Shown: positions 9,471 through 17,534 of the stretch, piece by piece
How positions within the stretch are numbered: the first letter of the stretch is position 1
Layout: each line of letters starts with the position of its first letter
Assembly: GCF_022749195.1 (NCBI RefSeq)
Contig: NZ_CP094226.1
Coordinates: 1,812,738 to 1,876,737 of the forward strand
DNA: 64,000 nt
Direction: 5' to 3'
Source: Streptococcus oralis
GTDB lineage: Bacteria > Bacillota > Bacilli > Lactobacillales > Streptococcaceae
The notes under the pieces: model-generated
The model's database searches: none
Seen by the model: only the letters and a program-made list of their open reading frames with translations
What the model was told of the DNA's origin: nothing
Position numbers and translations under genes: made by a program

Positions 9471-10250
9471 TTATGCCTCCTTTCGAACTGCCTTGGTCCA
9501 TTGATACCATCCCACTAGACTATTGAGTGTGTAAACCCAGTACATCCCTTGGATGTGGATATTTTCACCCCACCAGAGATAAATACTAAAGAGATTGGTT
9601 GCAATCCAGAAAATCCATTGCTCACGGTAGAGACGTGTCATCAAGAGCTGACCAACACCATTGGTCGCATCAGTAACACTATCACGGAAAGGACGAGCGC
9701 TATTGATACTTTGATAAGCCAAGCCCATACCAATCCAGATAATGGCAGTCAAGACCAAGTACTTGAGCCAGTCAAGAACAGATAATTTCTTAGCTTCAAA
9801 GTGGGATTCTTCTGGCTTTTCCTGTTCATTGATACGATTGGACAACCAAGCATAGAGACCAATCGGCTGCATGACAAAGAAGTAAACAGTCGTCAAGACT
9901 TCTCCATAAAAAGTCGCATTCATGGCCAAGATCAAGTAGATTGCCGAGTTAATAGCCCCAAAGAGATAATTGCTTGCACGCCCTTCTGCTACCAAGATAA
10001 CACAGACAATCCCAGTCCAGGATGCAAACAAGCTCAGCCAGTCATGGCTTTCTGTATTTTGCGTGAACTCTAAGATCAAGGGAACACTTGACAGGGCGAT
10101 GAGGTATAACCACTGGACAAGGCTACGGCCGACAAAGAGATCTTTCCAGAGCAGGCGCATGATCCCTGCAAAACTGATCTTGCGGGCTTCAGCATGGACA
10201 TTGTTAAAGTTTTCGATAAATTGTGTGATTTTTTCAGTTAGTTTTTTCAT
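9471..10250 (-). CDS. pnuC: Nicotinamide riboside/mononucleotide transporter PnuC
   Basis: 259-aa membrane protein of the PnuC/NMN transporter family, with about seven hydrophobic helices. It starts with an unusual charged amphipathic segment (residues 1-25). Typical PnuC stretches are WLSLFASWTGIVCVILVAEG, NYLFGAINSAIYLILAMNAT and WIFWIATNLFSIYLWW. PnuC proteins take up nicotinamide riboside by facilitated diffusion; trapping depends on phosphorylation by a kinase such as NadR, encoded 9 nt upstream. The three-gene order nadR-pnuC-nrtR-like makes a salvage unit: uptake, phosphorylation and adenylation to NAD, and probable control. Confidence 0.93.
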   Translation of the reverse strand: MKKLTEKITQFIENFNNVHAEARKISFAGIMRLLWKDLFVGRSLVQWLYLIALSSVPLILEFTQNTESHDWLSLFASWTGIVCVILVAEGRASNYLFGAINSAIYLILAMNATFYGEVLTTVYFFVMQPIGLYAWLSNRINEQEKPEESHFEAKKLSVLDWLKYLVLTAIIWIGMGLAYQSINSARPFRDSVTDATNGVGQLLMTRLYREQWIFWIATNLFSIYLWWGENIHIQGMYWVYTLNSLVGWYQWTKAVRKEA

Positions 10251-10259
10251 ATTTTTCTC

Positions 10260-11318
10260 CTAATCTGCTTGGTAAATGGCATCAATAGCCACTTTTGCTG
10301 CTTCATAATTGCCTAGATAATCCTCCGCTAGATAAACTAGTGGAATGGTGGTTAAGTATCGCTCCCTCATTTGGTCCAAATGCTGGGAAAAACTGTAGCG
10401 AATGTGGTCTTCCGCCATGGTCATATCTCTAAACCCGTCATTGACATAGGAGCCAACAGGCTGCACAAAGAGAATCAAGTCCCATTTTTCCTTGGCCAAG
10501 ATCGAAACAAAGAGATTGTCAAAGGTTTCTCCTGATAAATCCTCTTGGTTCTCAGTCTCCATGTAATAGTCATAGTAGCCCTTGGTTACCAAGGAGTTGG
10601 TATCGGCTATCACTAGGCCTCGATTGGCATTGCTGTCGATTAACTTGGAGGTCTGGTCATACTGTCCCAACAGGAGATAGTAGTAATCCTTTGGAGTCAA
10701 TTCATCGTCGCGGACATTGTTTTTGATCTGGTACTCACGCGCGTATTCCAGACTAACGGGCGCATCGTAATACCTTGCCAAATCCTTGGCTAGAGTGGTC
10801 TTCCCATTACTGGCACTTCCCATGATCAAGACTTTCTTGGTAAACTGACGACGGAAGGGCTGAGCGATGTATTTCCAATATTTGCTTGGATTTTCTCGAA
10901 TCATAGTCGCTGAGATACCAAACTTTCTTTCTTGCAAGACGGTGCCAAATCCACGTTTAGCTAGTTCTTGCTGGTAGTCTGCTTCTCCCACAAAGAAAAT
11001 CAGTTCTTGCTGGTTTTCATCATAGGAAATCTCCGCTAACATCTGGTCCAACCACTCCTGCCAGCCCATAGGGTAACGGGGAAGGTTGGTCTCATCCAGC
11101 TTGCAGACAGAGGTCAATTCGTCATCACGAAAAGCCTCTCGGATATAGCGAAATCGTTTTTGAAGACTCAAACCTACCTGCTCCCCTCTGTCTCCCTCGT
11201 AGCCTGACACGACTACCCAGACCTGATCACACTGACGCTTTGCTCGCTGGATCAGATCGATATGCCCCTGATGGAGAGGGGCAAAGGTCCCAAATACCAC
11301 TGCTGTTTTCTTTTTCAT
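10260..11318 (-). CDS. nadR: Bifunctional NMN adenylyltransferase / ribosylnicotinamide kinase NadR
   Basis: 352-aa two-domain enzyme. The N-terminal domain (1-165) is a nucleotidyltransferase with the motif VVFGTFAPLHQGHIDLI (GxFxPxHxGH) near residue 8 and an ISATMIRENP motif (ISxTxxR type) at ~136. The C-terminal domain (~165-352) is a P-loop ribosylnicotinamide kinase with Walker A GSASNGKTTLAKDLA at ~170. The N-terminal helix-turn-helix repressor domain of enterobacterial NadR is missing, as in other Gram-positive versions. It therefore should be an enzyme only, which leaves regulation to the NrtR-like neighbour. First gene of the operon, behind a strong promoter; the ribosome-binding site is AAAGGT. 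Confidence 0.95.
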   Translation of the reverse strand: MKKKTAVVFGTFAPLHQGHIDLIQRAKRQCDQVWVVVSGYEGDRGEQVGLSLQKRFRYIREAFRDDELTSVCKLDETNLPRYPMGWQEWLDQMLAEISYDENQQELIFFVGEADYQQELAKRGFGTVLQERKFGISATMIRENPSKYWKYIAQPFRRQFTKKVLIMGSASNGKTTLAKDLARYYDAPVSLEYAREYQIKNNVRDDELTPKDYYYLLLGQYDQTSKLIDSNANRGLVIADTNSLVTKGYYDYYMETENQEDLSGETFDNLFVSILAKEKWDLILFVQPVGSYVNDGFRDMTMAEDHIRYSFSQHLDQMRERYLTTIPLVYLAEDYLGNYEAAKVAIDAIYQAD

Positions 11319-11368
11319 AAATGTTTTACCTTTTTATAGTTTTTGATATTTTTATTTTCTATGTTTTT

Positions 11369-11396
11369 ATTATATGCTATATTTTTGTTTTGTCAA
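11369..11396 (-). promoter_or_regulatory. SigmaA promoter of the nadR-pnuC-nrtR operon
   Basis: TTGACA (11391-11396), 16-nt spacer, TATAAT (11369-11374), both consensus hexamers. The ~50-nt leader is almost pure A/T and contains the partial direct repeat AAAACTAT (once overlapping the -35 side, once before the start codon). This might be part of an operator, but the evidence is thin. Confidence 0.82.
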
Positions 11397-11427
11397 TAGT
11401 TTTTTATCATTTTTTATAAAAAAGTAG

Positions 11428-11456
11428 AAAAAAAGAATCAGGAATACTCCTGACTC
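11428..11456 (-). terminator. Terminator of ctsR-clpC
   Basis: On the minus strand GAGTCAGGA pairs with TCCTGATTC (one G-U), 4-nt loop, followed by seven Us. It lies 7 nt after the clpC stop. Confidence 0.9.
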
Positions 11457-11463
11457 TCCATTT

Positions 11464-13896
11464 TTAAGCAATATCAAATTTTAATTGACCAGCTTTGACA
11501 CCAATCTTGAGAATCTTGCCTGCTACCAGTTCTCCCTTGAGGAGGAGCTCAGCTAGCTTGTCTTCCACCTCTGTTTGCAGTGTTCTGCGAAGTGGGCGAG
11601 CTCCCATTTCTGGATTATAACCTTGGCTAGCTAGCAACTTCAACGCTGAAGCTTGCAGTTTCAAGTCGATGCCTTTCTCTGCTAGGCTAGCAATCAATGG
11701 TTTAACCATGATCTTGACAATTTCTTGCATGTGTTTGCTATCTAAGCTATGGAAGACCACCTTTTCATCAATACGGTTGATAAACTCTGGTCGATAAGCT
11801 TTTTTCAACTCTTCAAAGATTCGTTTTTCCATATTTTCCTGGTCAAAACGAATATCCTTGGCCCCAAAGCCGACCGTCTTGTCATCACGAAGAGCCGTCG
11901 CACCGAGGTTTGACGTCATGATGATAATGGTATTTGAAAAGTCCACCTTACGACCCTTGCTATCTGTCAAGACACCGTCGTCCAAGACTTGCAAGAGGAC
12001 ATTGAAGATATCTGGATGGGCCTTTTCTACCTCGTCAAATAGAAGAACGGAATATGGTTTGTTGCGAACCTTCTCGGTCAACTCCCCACCTTCTTCGTAG
12101 CCTACATAGCCCGGAGGAGCTCCATTGAGACGGCTAGCTGCGAATTTCTCCATATACTCACTCATATCAAAGCGGATAAGAGCTGATTCGTCATCAAAGA
12201 GAACTTCTGCCAGAGCCTTGGCCAATTCGGTCTTACCGACTCCTGTCGGCCCTAGGAACATAAAGGAACCAATCGGACGCTTGTGACTACGAATACCTGA
12301 CTGATTGCGACGAATGGCACGGCTAATACTTGAAACAGCTTGATCTTGGCCGATGACACGTTTGTGTAGTTCCGCTTCCAAGTTCAGGTATTTCTTGGCA
12401 TCAGTCTGCGTCAGTTTTTGAACTGGAATTCCTGACAAACGACTCAAGGTAGTCAAAATTTCAGATTCTGTTACTAAGTCTTTATAGACAGGGACTTCCT
12501 GCTCTTTTGCGATTAACTGGGCAGCTTGTTTCCACTTGCCATCCATCAAAGCCTTGTCAGCTGGACTCAAGTCGGATTCGTCTGCTTTCACCTGCTTGGA
12601 TTTGTTTTGCACTGTTGCTGCTGCTTCATCCAATAGATCGATGGCAGAGTCTGGTAAGTGACGACTGGTCAAGTAACGATGCGCCATCTTAACAGCTGTT
12701 TCAACGGCTTCATCTGTAATTTGCACACGATGGTGTTTCTCATAGGTAGCCTTCAAACCTTGCAAAATGATCATACTGTCAGCTAAACTTGGCTCTTCAA
12801 TCGTCACTTTGGCAAACCGACGAGAAAGGGCAGCATCTTTTTCGATGTGTTTTTGGTATTCTTCCTGAGTGGTTGCACCAAGCGTTCTCAAAGTTCCACG
12901 AGCCAAGGCTGGTTTCAAGATATTAGCCGCATCTAGAGTCGAGTCAATACCACTACCAGAACCCATGATGGTATGGAGTTCATCGATAAAGAGGATTACT
13001 TTGCCATCTTCCTCGATGTCCTTGATGATATTGTTCATACGCTCTTCAAAATCTCCACGGAAACGCGTCCCCGCAACGACATTCATCAAATCGAGCTCTA
13101 AAACGCGCATCTTTGCCATTTCAGCTGGTACGTCCCCACTAGCAATACGCTGGGCAAGCCCAAGTGCTAAAGCTGTTTTCCCAACACCCGCATCTCCAAC
13201 CAAGACAGGATTGTTCTTGGTCTTCCGACTCAAAATCTGAATCATACGCGAGATTTCCTTGTCACGACCGATAACTGGTTCTAACTTGCCAGAGCGCGCT
13301 TGCTCCGTCAGGTCATGCGTGTAATCCTCTAGACCACCACTTTGAGCTTGAGGCATGCCCATCATATTGGCCATGGAATTTTGCTTGTCAGTTACTGTGC
13401 GATGACGTTGACGCAAAGCCTTGAGATCTTCTCTTGTCCATCCTGCACGCTCTTCTAGATTGCGACGAAGAGCAGCAATTCTGACCTGATCTTTCTGGTC
13501 CTCATAAGAAAAGCCTGCTCTCTCCAAGATGCGTGTCGCCAAGGCATTACCGTCATGCAAAATCGCATAGAGGACATGCTCTGTCCCTAGCACCTTTGCG
13601 TGGACCACTGAGGCCACATACTCTGCTTCTGCAAAGAGAACTTCCAAACGATGGGAAAAGGGTAATTCTGTAAAGGTTTCGTCTTGGCTATAGTCCGTTT
13701 CAGTCAGTTCCAACGCAACCTCTTCTAGAAGGTCCATCTCGTATGGATAATCATTTAGAGTTGCACCTGCCACACTATAACTGTGATTGGACATGGCAAT
13801 CAATAAATGCCAAGACTCTAGATAACGAGCTCCAAAATGGCTCGCAACCATGTAGGCACTTTCGATACATTCATTCAATGCTTTTGAATAGTTCAT
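11464..13896 (-). CDS. clpC: ATP-dependent Clp protease ATPase subunit ClpC
   Basis: 810-aa HSP100 unfoldase that feeds proteins to ClpP. Residues 1-150 hold the repeated Clp N-domain. The first AAA+ module has Walker [11 protein letters not shown] (~235) and Walker [12 protein letters not shown] (~298). A middle segment with a short UVR-like region (~425-470) carries the MecA-type adaptor surface in ClpC. The second AAA+ module has Walker [11 protein letters not shown] (~550) and Walker [12 protein letters not shown] (~620). It ends in the C-terminal D2-small domain. It lies 1 nt after ctsR and is controlled with it by CtsR. In streptococci ClpC takes part in heat-shock protein quality control; effects on competence and autolysis are known in relatives but not visible here. 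Confidence 0.97.
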   Translation of the reverse strand: MNYSKALNECIESAYMVASHFGARYLESWHLLIAMSNHSYSVAGATLNDYPYEMDLLEEVALELTETDYSQDETFTELPFSHRLEVLFAEAEYVASVVHAKVLGTEHVLYAILHDGNALATRILERAGFSYEDQKDQVRIAALRRNLEERAGWTREDLKALRQRHRTVTDKQNSMANMMGMPQAQSGGLEDYTHDLTEQARSGKLEPVIGRDKEISRMIQILSRKTKNNPVLVGDAGVGKTALALGLAQRIASGDVPAEMAKMRVLELDLMNVVAGTRFRGDFEERMNNIIKDIEEDGKVILFIDELHTIMGSGSGIDSTLDAANILKPALARGTLRTLGATTQEEYQKHIEKDAALSRRFAKVTIEEPSLADSMIILQGLKATYEKHHRVQITDEAVETAVKMAHRYLTSRHLPDSAIDLLDEAAATVQNKSKQVKADESDLSPADKALMDGKWKQAAQLIAKEQEVPVYKDLVTESEILTTLSRLSGIPVQKLTQTDAKKYLNLEAELHKRVIGQDQAVSSISRAIRRNQSGIRSHKRPIGSFMFLGPTGVGKTELAKALAEVLFDDESALIRFDMSEYMEKFAASRLNGAPPGYVGYEEGGELTEKVRNKPYSVLLFDEVEKAHPDIFNVLLQVLDDGVLTDSKGRKVDFSNTIIIMTSNLGATALRDDKTVGFGAKDIRFDQENMEKRIFEELKKAYRPEFINRIDEKVVFHSLDSKHMQEIVKIMVKPLIASLAEKGIDLKLQASALKLLASQGYNPEMGARPLRRTLQTEVEDKLAELLLKGELVAGKILKIGVKAGQLKFDIA

Positions 13897-13897
13897 C

Positions 13898-14356
13898 TTA
13901 CTTCTCTTTTCTATCTACCTCTTGTAATAGCTGTCGGAGCATATTGGCACGGACAACTGAAGATTCTTCCCCTAGGACACGATCCGTTGCCACTGATGCC
14001 AGCAAGGTCATCTCCTGCTTTGTCATCAGGTCCTGCTCCACCAAAAGCTGGAGAATATCCTCATAGACCTCCTGACTAACTCGCTCACCAATCGAGTAAA
14101 GCAAATCGCGGAGCATCTCATGATGACTGGAAAACTCAATACGCCCTATGCGAATGTAGCCTCCGCCACCACGCTTGCTCTCAACCAAGTAACCTCTGCT
14201 TTCAGTAAAACGTGTCTTGATGACATAGTTGATCTGACTAGGCACAACCTGAAAGGTATCCGCCAACTGACTCCGCTGCAATTCCACGATACCAGATTGG
14301 TCTAAAATCGCCTTGATATAGGCTTCGATATGATCTGATGTATTTTTAAATCTCAT
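13898..14356 (-). CDS. ctsR: Transcriptional repressor CtsR
   Basis: 152-aa class III heat-shock repressor. The N-terminal winged-helix DNA-binding part contains SDHIEAYIKAILDQSGIVEL and the glycine-rich tetra-loop RGGGGYIRIGRI (~62-73), which is the CtsR wing and thermosensor. The C-terminal dimerisation part is helical. The start ATG is at 14356 with AAGGAG upstream. The gene is the first of ctsR-clpC and has a CtsR operator overlapping its own transcription start, so it is autoregulated. No mcsA or mcsB lies between ctsR and clpC, unlike Bacillus, which is normal for streptococci. Confidence 0.96.
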   Translation of the reverse strand: MRFKNTSDHIEAYIKAILDQSGIVELQRSQLADTFQVVPSQINYVIKTRFTESRGYLVESKRGGGGYIRIGRIEFSSHHEMLRDLLYSIGERVSQEVYEDILQLLVEQDLMTKQEMTLLASVATDRVLGEESSVVRANMLRQLLQEVDRKEK

Positions 14357-14381
14357 AGTGAATCAAACTCCTTCTTTGAAC

Positions 14382-14404
14382 CTTGACTATCTTTGACTAT
14401 TATA
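14382..14404 (-). promoter_or_regulatory. CtsR operator and -10 of ctsR-clpC
   Basis: AGTCAAAGATAGTCAAG (14382-14398, minus strand) is the direct heptad repeat recognised by CtsR (RGTCAAANANRGTCAAA) with one mismatch at the last base. It directly abuts the TATAAT -10 (14399-14404) on its downstream side, so bound CtsR would block the start site. Confidence 0.88.
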
Positions 14405-14427
14405 CCGAAATTTTTGATTTTTTTAAA

Positions 14428-14467
14428 GAAAAAGGGCGCTGGTAAAGGATAATCTTCACCAACTCCC
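14428..14467 (-). terminator. Terminator of the thiamine-precursor ABC operon
   Basis: On the minus strand GGG-AGT-TGGTGAAG pairs with CTTTACCA-GCG-CCC around a 6-nt loop with a 3x3 internal loop, followed by five Us. It starts 7 nt after the ATPase stop codon. Confidence 0.8.
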
Positions 14468-14474
14468 TATTTTT

Positions 14475-15203
14475 CTACTTATCTAAGCCTAATTCTGCTA
14501 ATATTTGCCGTTTGTAGGCAATCTTTTGGACTTCCTTGTCCTCATCTTCAGACCAATCTAGTTTGACTTCAGAAACGATCTGTCCAGGCCGATTTTTTAG
14601 GATATAGATGCGGTCACTGAGATTGAGGGCTTCCTCAATACTATGTGTGATGATCAAGGTTGTCAGTTGCAACTGTTTGTGAATCTCCAGATACCAAGCA
14701 TGGAGCTCCATCTTAGTCATTTCATCCAAAGCACTAAAGGCCTCATCCAAGAGAAAGAGCTTGTGCCCGAAAAGGTAGGTCCGAAGCAAGGCCACACGCT
14801 GACGCATCCCACCACTGAGCTCATGAGGATACTTATCCCGTACGGCTGTCAGCTGGAAGGTCGCAAGGATTTCGTCCGCTCGGGCAATAGCTTCTGTCTT
14901 ATCAACCTTTTGAATCAAGAGGGGCAGGATAATATTGCCAAGGACTGTCTTATGCTCCAAGAGGAGATCCTTTTGCAACATATAACTCACGCGCCCCTTG
15001 GGATTTTCCTCGCCATCAAGGACAATTCGCCCAGACTGGACTTCTAAAATCCCAGCGATTAGGTTAAAGAGAGTGGTCTTTCCAACACCACTTGGACCTA
15101 GGATAGAAACCACTTCACCCGAAGTCACCTGCAGGTTGATGTGCTCTAAAATCTTTTCATCGCCATAGGCATAGCTTACGTGTTCTAGTCTAATTTCTGT
15201 CAT
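14475..15203 (-). CDS. ABC transporter ATP-binding protein for thiamine precursor (ThiZ-type)
   Basis: 242-aa importer ATPase. Walker A GPSGVGKTTL (~36), signature LSGGMRQRVAL (~125), Walker B LFLLDEAFSALD (~148) and the switch histidine in IITHSIEEAL (~185) are all present, so it should be active. It belongs to the nitrate/taurine/pyrimidine-type ATPases that pair with NMT1/THI5-like binding proteins. Its start codon overlaps the stop of the binding-protein gene. Last gene of a four-gene operon behind a TPP riboswitch, which is the main reason to assign a thiamine-precursor (hydroxymethyl- or formylamino-pyrimidine) substrate. Confidence 0.9.
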   Translation of the reverse strand: MTEIRLEHVSYAYGDEKILEHINLQVTSGEVVSILGPSGVGKTTLFNLIAGILEVQSGRIVLDGEENPKGRVSYMLQKDLLLEHKTVLGNIILPLLIQKVDKTEAIARADEILATFQLTAVRDKYPHELSGGMRQRVALLRTYLFGHKLFLLDEAFSALDEMTKMELHAWYLEIHKQLQLTTLIITHSIEEALNLSDRIYILKNRPGQIVSEVKLDWSEDEDKEVQKIAYKRQILAELGLDK

Positions 15204-16210
15204 TATTTTACAAATTCGTTAGTGAAGCCTTTGTCTGTCAAGTCTTCTTTAAGGATACCATTTTCTTTGTCCCATTTGTAGAAGGCATTCCAGCGGTCAG
15301 CGTCAAATTGTCCCCATTTTTCCTTGTCGCTTGCGTATTCTTTTGACAAGTATTTTTGAGATTCGATAACAAAGTCACGTTTTTCCTGAAGTTCAGGTGC
15401 GTTCTTAATGAGGATATCTGCTGCTTCCTCTGGATGCTCCATAGCATATTGGTAGCCTTTTTTGATAGCTTGGATGACTTTACGGGCTTCTTCTTTATTG
15501 TCTTTCAAATAGTCATTATTTGCGATGATAACTGGTGAGTAGTAGTCAAACTCCTTGACATAGTCTTTCAAATACATGAAGTTAGCGTCTACGCCTTGAG
15601 ATTTAGCAAGGATTCCATCCCAACCGTAGTAAATCCAAGCAGTGTCAAAAACTCCATTGGCAATCGGTGTGATTGAGTTTGAATCGTTGTTTGGTACTTT
15701 TTCGACCTTCTCAAAGTCTCCGCCTTGTGATTCTACCAAGGTTTTCAACATAGCAAGTTCAGTTGGATCATTCCAAGTTCCGTATTTCTTACCAACCAAG
15801 TCCTTTGGACTAGCTACATTGTCAGATTTACGAGAGATGATTCCTGATGTATTGTGTTCTACAATAGCTGCAACGGCAGTGATTCCTGCGCCTTTTTCCA
15901 ATTTCTTAGCCATGTAGTCTTGGAAATACACTGCAAATGGTGCCTTTCCGTTGATAACCAAGTCAGAAGAACTTTCTTCTGGTGGCAATTTCAAGTCAAC
16001 ATCCACTCCAGCTTCTTTGAAATAACCTTTTTCCTTAGCAACATAAAGCCCTGTGTGGTTAGTATTTGGCGTCCAGTCTAGGATAAAGTCAATCTTCTTG
16101 ACTTCTGCTTCTTTGTTGTCCTTAGAAGCAGTTCCTTGGCCACAAGCCACCAGCACGACAGCCACAAAAGCTGTTACAAGCGTTAAAAACACTTTCCATG
16201 TTTTCTTCAT
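15203..16210 (-). CDS. Thiamine-precursor (pyrimidine) ABC transporter substrate-binding lipoprotein (ThiY/NMT1 type)
   Basis: 335-aa extracytoplasmic binding protein. A lipoprotein signal peptide (MKKTWKVFLTLVTAFVAVVL) ends in the lipobox LVAC at residue ~23. The mature part has the NMT1/THI5-like hallmark DFILDWTPNTNHTGLYVAKE near residue 42 and a Tyr/Trp-rich ligand pocket (e.g. TAWIYYGWDG ~195). Members of this family bind hydroxymethylpyrimidine or formylaminopyrimidine, breakdown products of thiamine. Located between the permease gene (36 nt upstream) and the ATPase. The exact ligand is inferred from the family and the riboswitch, not from individual residues. Confidence 0.92.
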   Translation of the reverse strand: MKKTWKVFLTLVTAFVAVVLVACGQGTASKDNKEAEVKKIDFILDWTPNTNHTGLYVAKEKGYFKEAGVDVDLKLPPEESSSDLVINGKAPFAVYFQDYMAKKLEKGAGITAVAAIVEHNTSGIISRKSDNVASPKDLVGKKYGTWNDPTELAMLKTLVESQGGDFEKVEKVPNNDSNSITPIANGVFDTAWIYYGWDGILAKSQGVDANFMYLKDYVKEFDYYSPVIIANNDYLKDNKEEARKVIQAIKKGYQYAMEHPEEAADILIKNAPELQEKRDFVIESQKYLSKEYASDKEKWGQFDADRWNAFYKWDKENGILKEDLTDKGFTNEFVK

Positions 16211-16246
16211 TTTATTTCCTCTTTTCTTTTTTGAAACATTCTTATT

Positions 16247-17005
16247 CTATGAACGTTTCCATTTAATCACATGTTTTTCGCTGATATCGACCAGCTTCAT
16301 ACCCAAAAGGCTGATAATCGACACCAGAATAATAATGGCAAACATGGTATCATACTGAAACAGTTTTTTAGACTGAATCATATAAACACCTAGTCCTTCA
16401 AAACCTCCCAACCACTCAGATACCACTGTTGTGATAAAGGCGTAGGAGACACTGACCCTCAGACCTGCATAAAAGTAAGGCAGGCTGACCGGGATTTTAA
16501 AATGCCACAGGATTTGCCAAGGATTGGCTCGCATCAGACTAAACAAGGTCAGCATATCCTTGTCACAATGCCTAAAACCATCCAAAATGCTGACGATGAT
16601 AGGGAAGGTTGTTGTCAGGATTATCAAGACAATCTTGGGCAAAATTCCATAGCCTAGCCACAAGACCAAGATAGGAGCTATAGCAATGGTCGGAATGGTC
16701 TGAACAACCACCATCATAGGGTAGATAAGATCATTGAGCCAAGTCAGACTGTCCATAAGCACAGCCATGATACAGGCAATCAAGACTCCTAAGACTAGTC
16801 CGAGTAAAGCCACTCTCAAGGTCGCCCAGCTATGGTGCCAGAGAAATTCTCTGTCACGAACAAAGGCCTGGAGAATTTCAAAAGGGGTTGGCAGGATAAA
16901 CTTGGGTAAAAGTTTGAATATTCCCGCTAACTGCCAGATTGACAAGACTCCTAGAAAACCAAATAGACTAATGTGACGTCTCAGTATACTTTTCAAGTTT
17001 CTCAT
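16247..17005 (-). CDS. ABC transporter permease for thiamine precursor (ThiX type)
   Basis: About 252-aa inner-membrane permease with six hydrophobic helices and the BPD_transp_1 EAA loop around residues 150-175 (DMLTLFSLMRANPWQILWHF), where it docks with the ATPase. It starts inside the upstream gene: ATG at 17005, or TTG one codon earlier (17008). Neither has an ideally spaced Shine-Dalgarno sequence; AGGAG is 13 and 10 nt away respectively. The overlap of ~38 nt with the upstream thiamine-binding-protein gene suggests coupled translation. Confidence 0.9.
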   Translation of the reverse strand: MRNLKSILRRHISLFGFLGVLSIWQLAGIFKLLPKFILPTPFEILQAFVRDREFLWHHSWATLRVALLGLVLGVLIACIMAVLMDSLTWLNDLIYPMMVVVQTIPTIAIAPILVLWLGYGILPKIVLIILTTTFPIIVSILDGFRHCDKDMLTLFSLMRANPWQILWHFKIPVSLPYFYAGLRVSVSYAFITTVVSEWLGGFEGLGVYMIQSKKLFQYDTMFAIIILVSIISLLGMKLVDISEKHVIKWKRS

Positions 17006-17258
17006 CAATACTTAAAATTTCTCCTACATTTATTTTGACATTGGCAAAGACATTATCTGCCTCCTGCCCTGCCACTTCTAGCGCTTCTTTGAGAATACGC
17101 ATGAGCTCATCAAACTCCCCTTCCAAGACCGTTTCAAATGGTGTCACTACCATGGTCACGGACTGAGCTTGCAGATAAGCAATCACGTGATCGATAATAG
17201 CAATTCGATCAATCCCCTGTGATAGGGGCAAGACTTGCAAGGCAATGCTTGCTTTCAT
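16968..17258 (-). CDS. Thiamine-binding protein, MTH1187/YkoF family
   Basis: 96-aa cytoplasmic protein of the MTH1187/YkoF superfamily, a small ferredoxin-like fold; related YkoF binds thiamine. Recognisable parts are KASIALQVLPLSQG at the start, the DHVIAYLQ helix (~24) and VVTPFETVLEGEFDELMRIL (~37-56), typical of this family. It is the first gene after the TPP riboswitch with a strong AAAGGAGG site 6 nt before the ATG. In streptococci it commonly precedes this transporter operon; it may buffer or sense the imported pyrimidine or thiamine. Its exact role is not established from the sequence. Confidence 0.88.
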   Translation of the reverse strand: MKASIALQVLPLSQGIDRIAIIDHVIAYLQAQSVTMVVTPFETVLEGEFDELMRILKEALEVAGQEADNVFANVKINVGEILSIDEKLEKYTETSH

Positions 17259-17290
17259 AAAAACCTCCTTTTCTCAGGTTTCCCTTTGAC

Positions 17291-17322
17291 AAAAAGAAAA
17301 CCCCTTCCATGTATGGAAAAGG
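17291..17322 (-). terminator. Riboswitch-linked attenuator terminator
   Basis: On the minus strand CCTTTTCC pairs with GGAAGGGG (two G-U pairs, extendable through AT) and is followed by TTTTCTTTTT. It lies between the TPP aptamer and the first gene, so it is likely the expression platform: termination when TPP is bound. Confidence 0.82.
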
Positions 17323-17329
17323 TGCAGAA

Positions 17330-17425
<96 letters not shown>

Positions 17426-17436
17426 TATATGGACAT

Positions 17437-17465
17437 ATAGTAACGCAAATACAAGGAAAAGTCAA
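17437..17465 (-). promoter_or_regulatory. Promoter of the thi riboswitch operon
   Basis: TTGACT (17460-17465), 17-nt spacer, TACTAT (17437-17442), placing the start ~10 nt before the aptamer. Confidence 0.85.
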
Positions 17466-17490
17466 GGAAACTGCTTACAGAAAATCATGA

Positions 17491-17522
17491 AAAAGAGTTT
17501 GAAGTCAAATGCTTCAAACTCT
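17491..17522 (-). terminator. Terminator of polA
   Basis: Perfect 11-bp stem AGAGTTTGAAG / CTTCAAACTCT, 7-nt loop, then a U run, 12 nt after the polA stop. Confidence 0.92.
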
Positions 17523-17534
17523 ATCATAGCTTTC

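Noticed and set aside
11340..11400. NrtR operator upstream of nadR
   Set aside because: Only short ATAG/CTAT echoes in very AT-rich DNA; no convincing palindrome.
11840..11850. AACGAATA inside clpC as another cin-box
   Set aside because: Off-consensus first base, inside coding sequence and without a T-tract.
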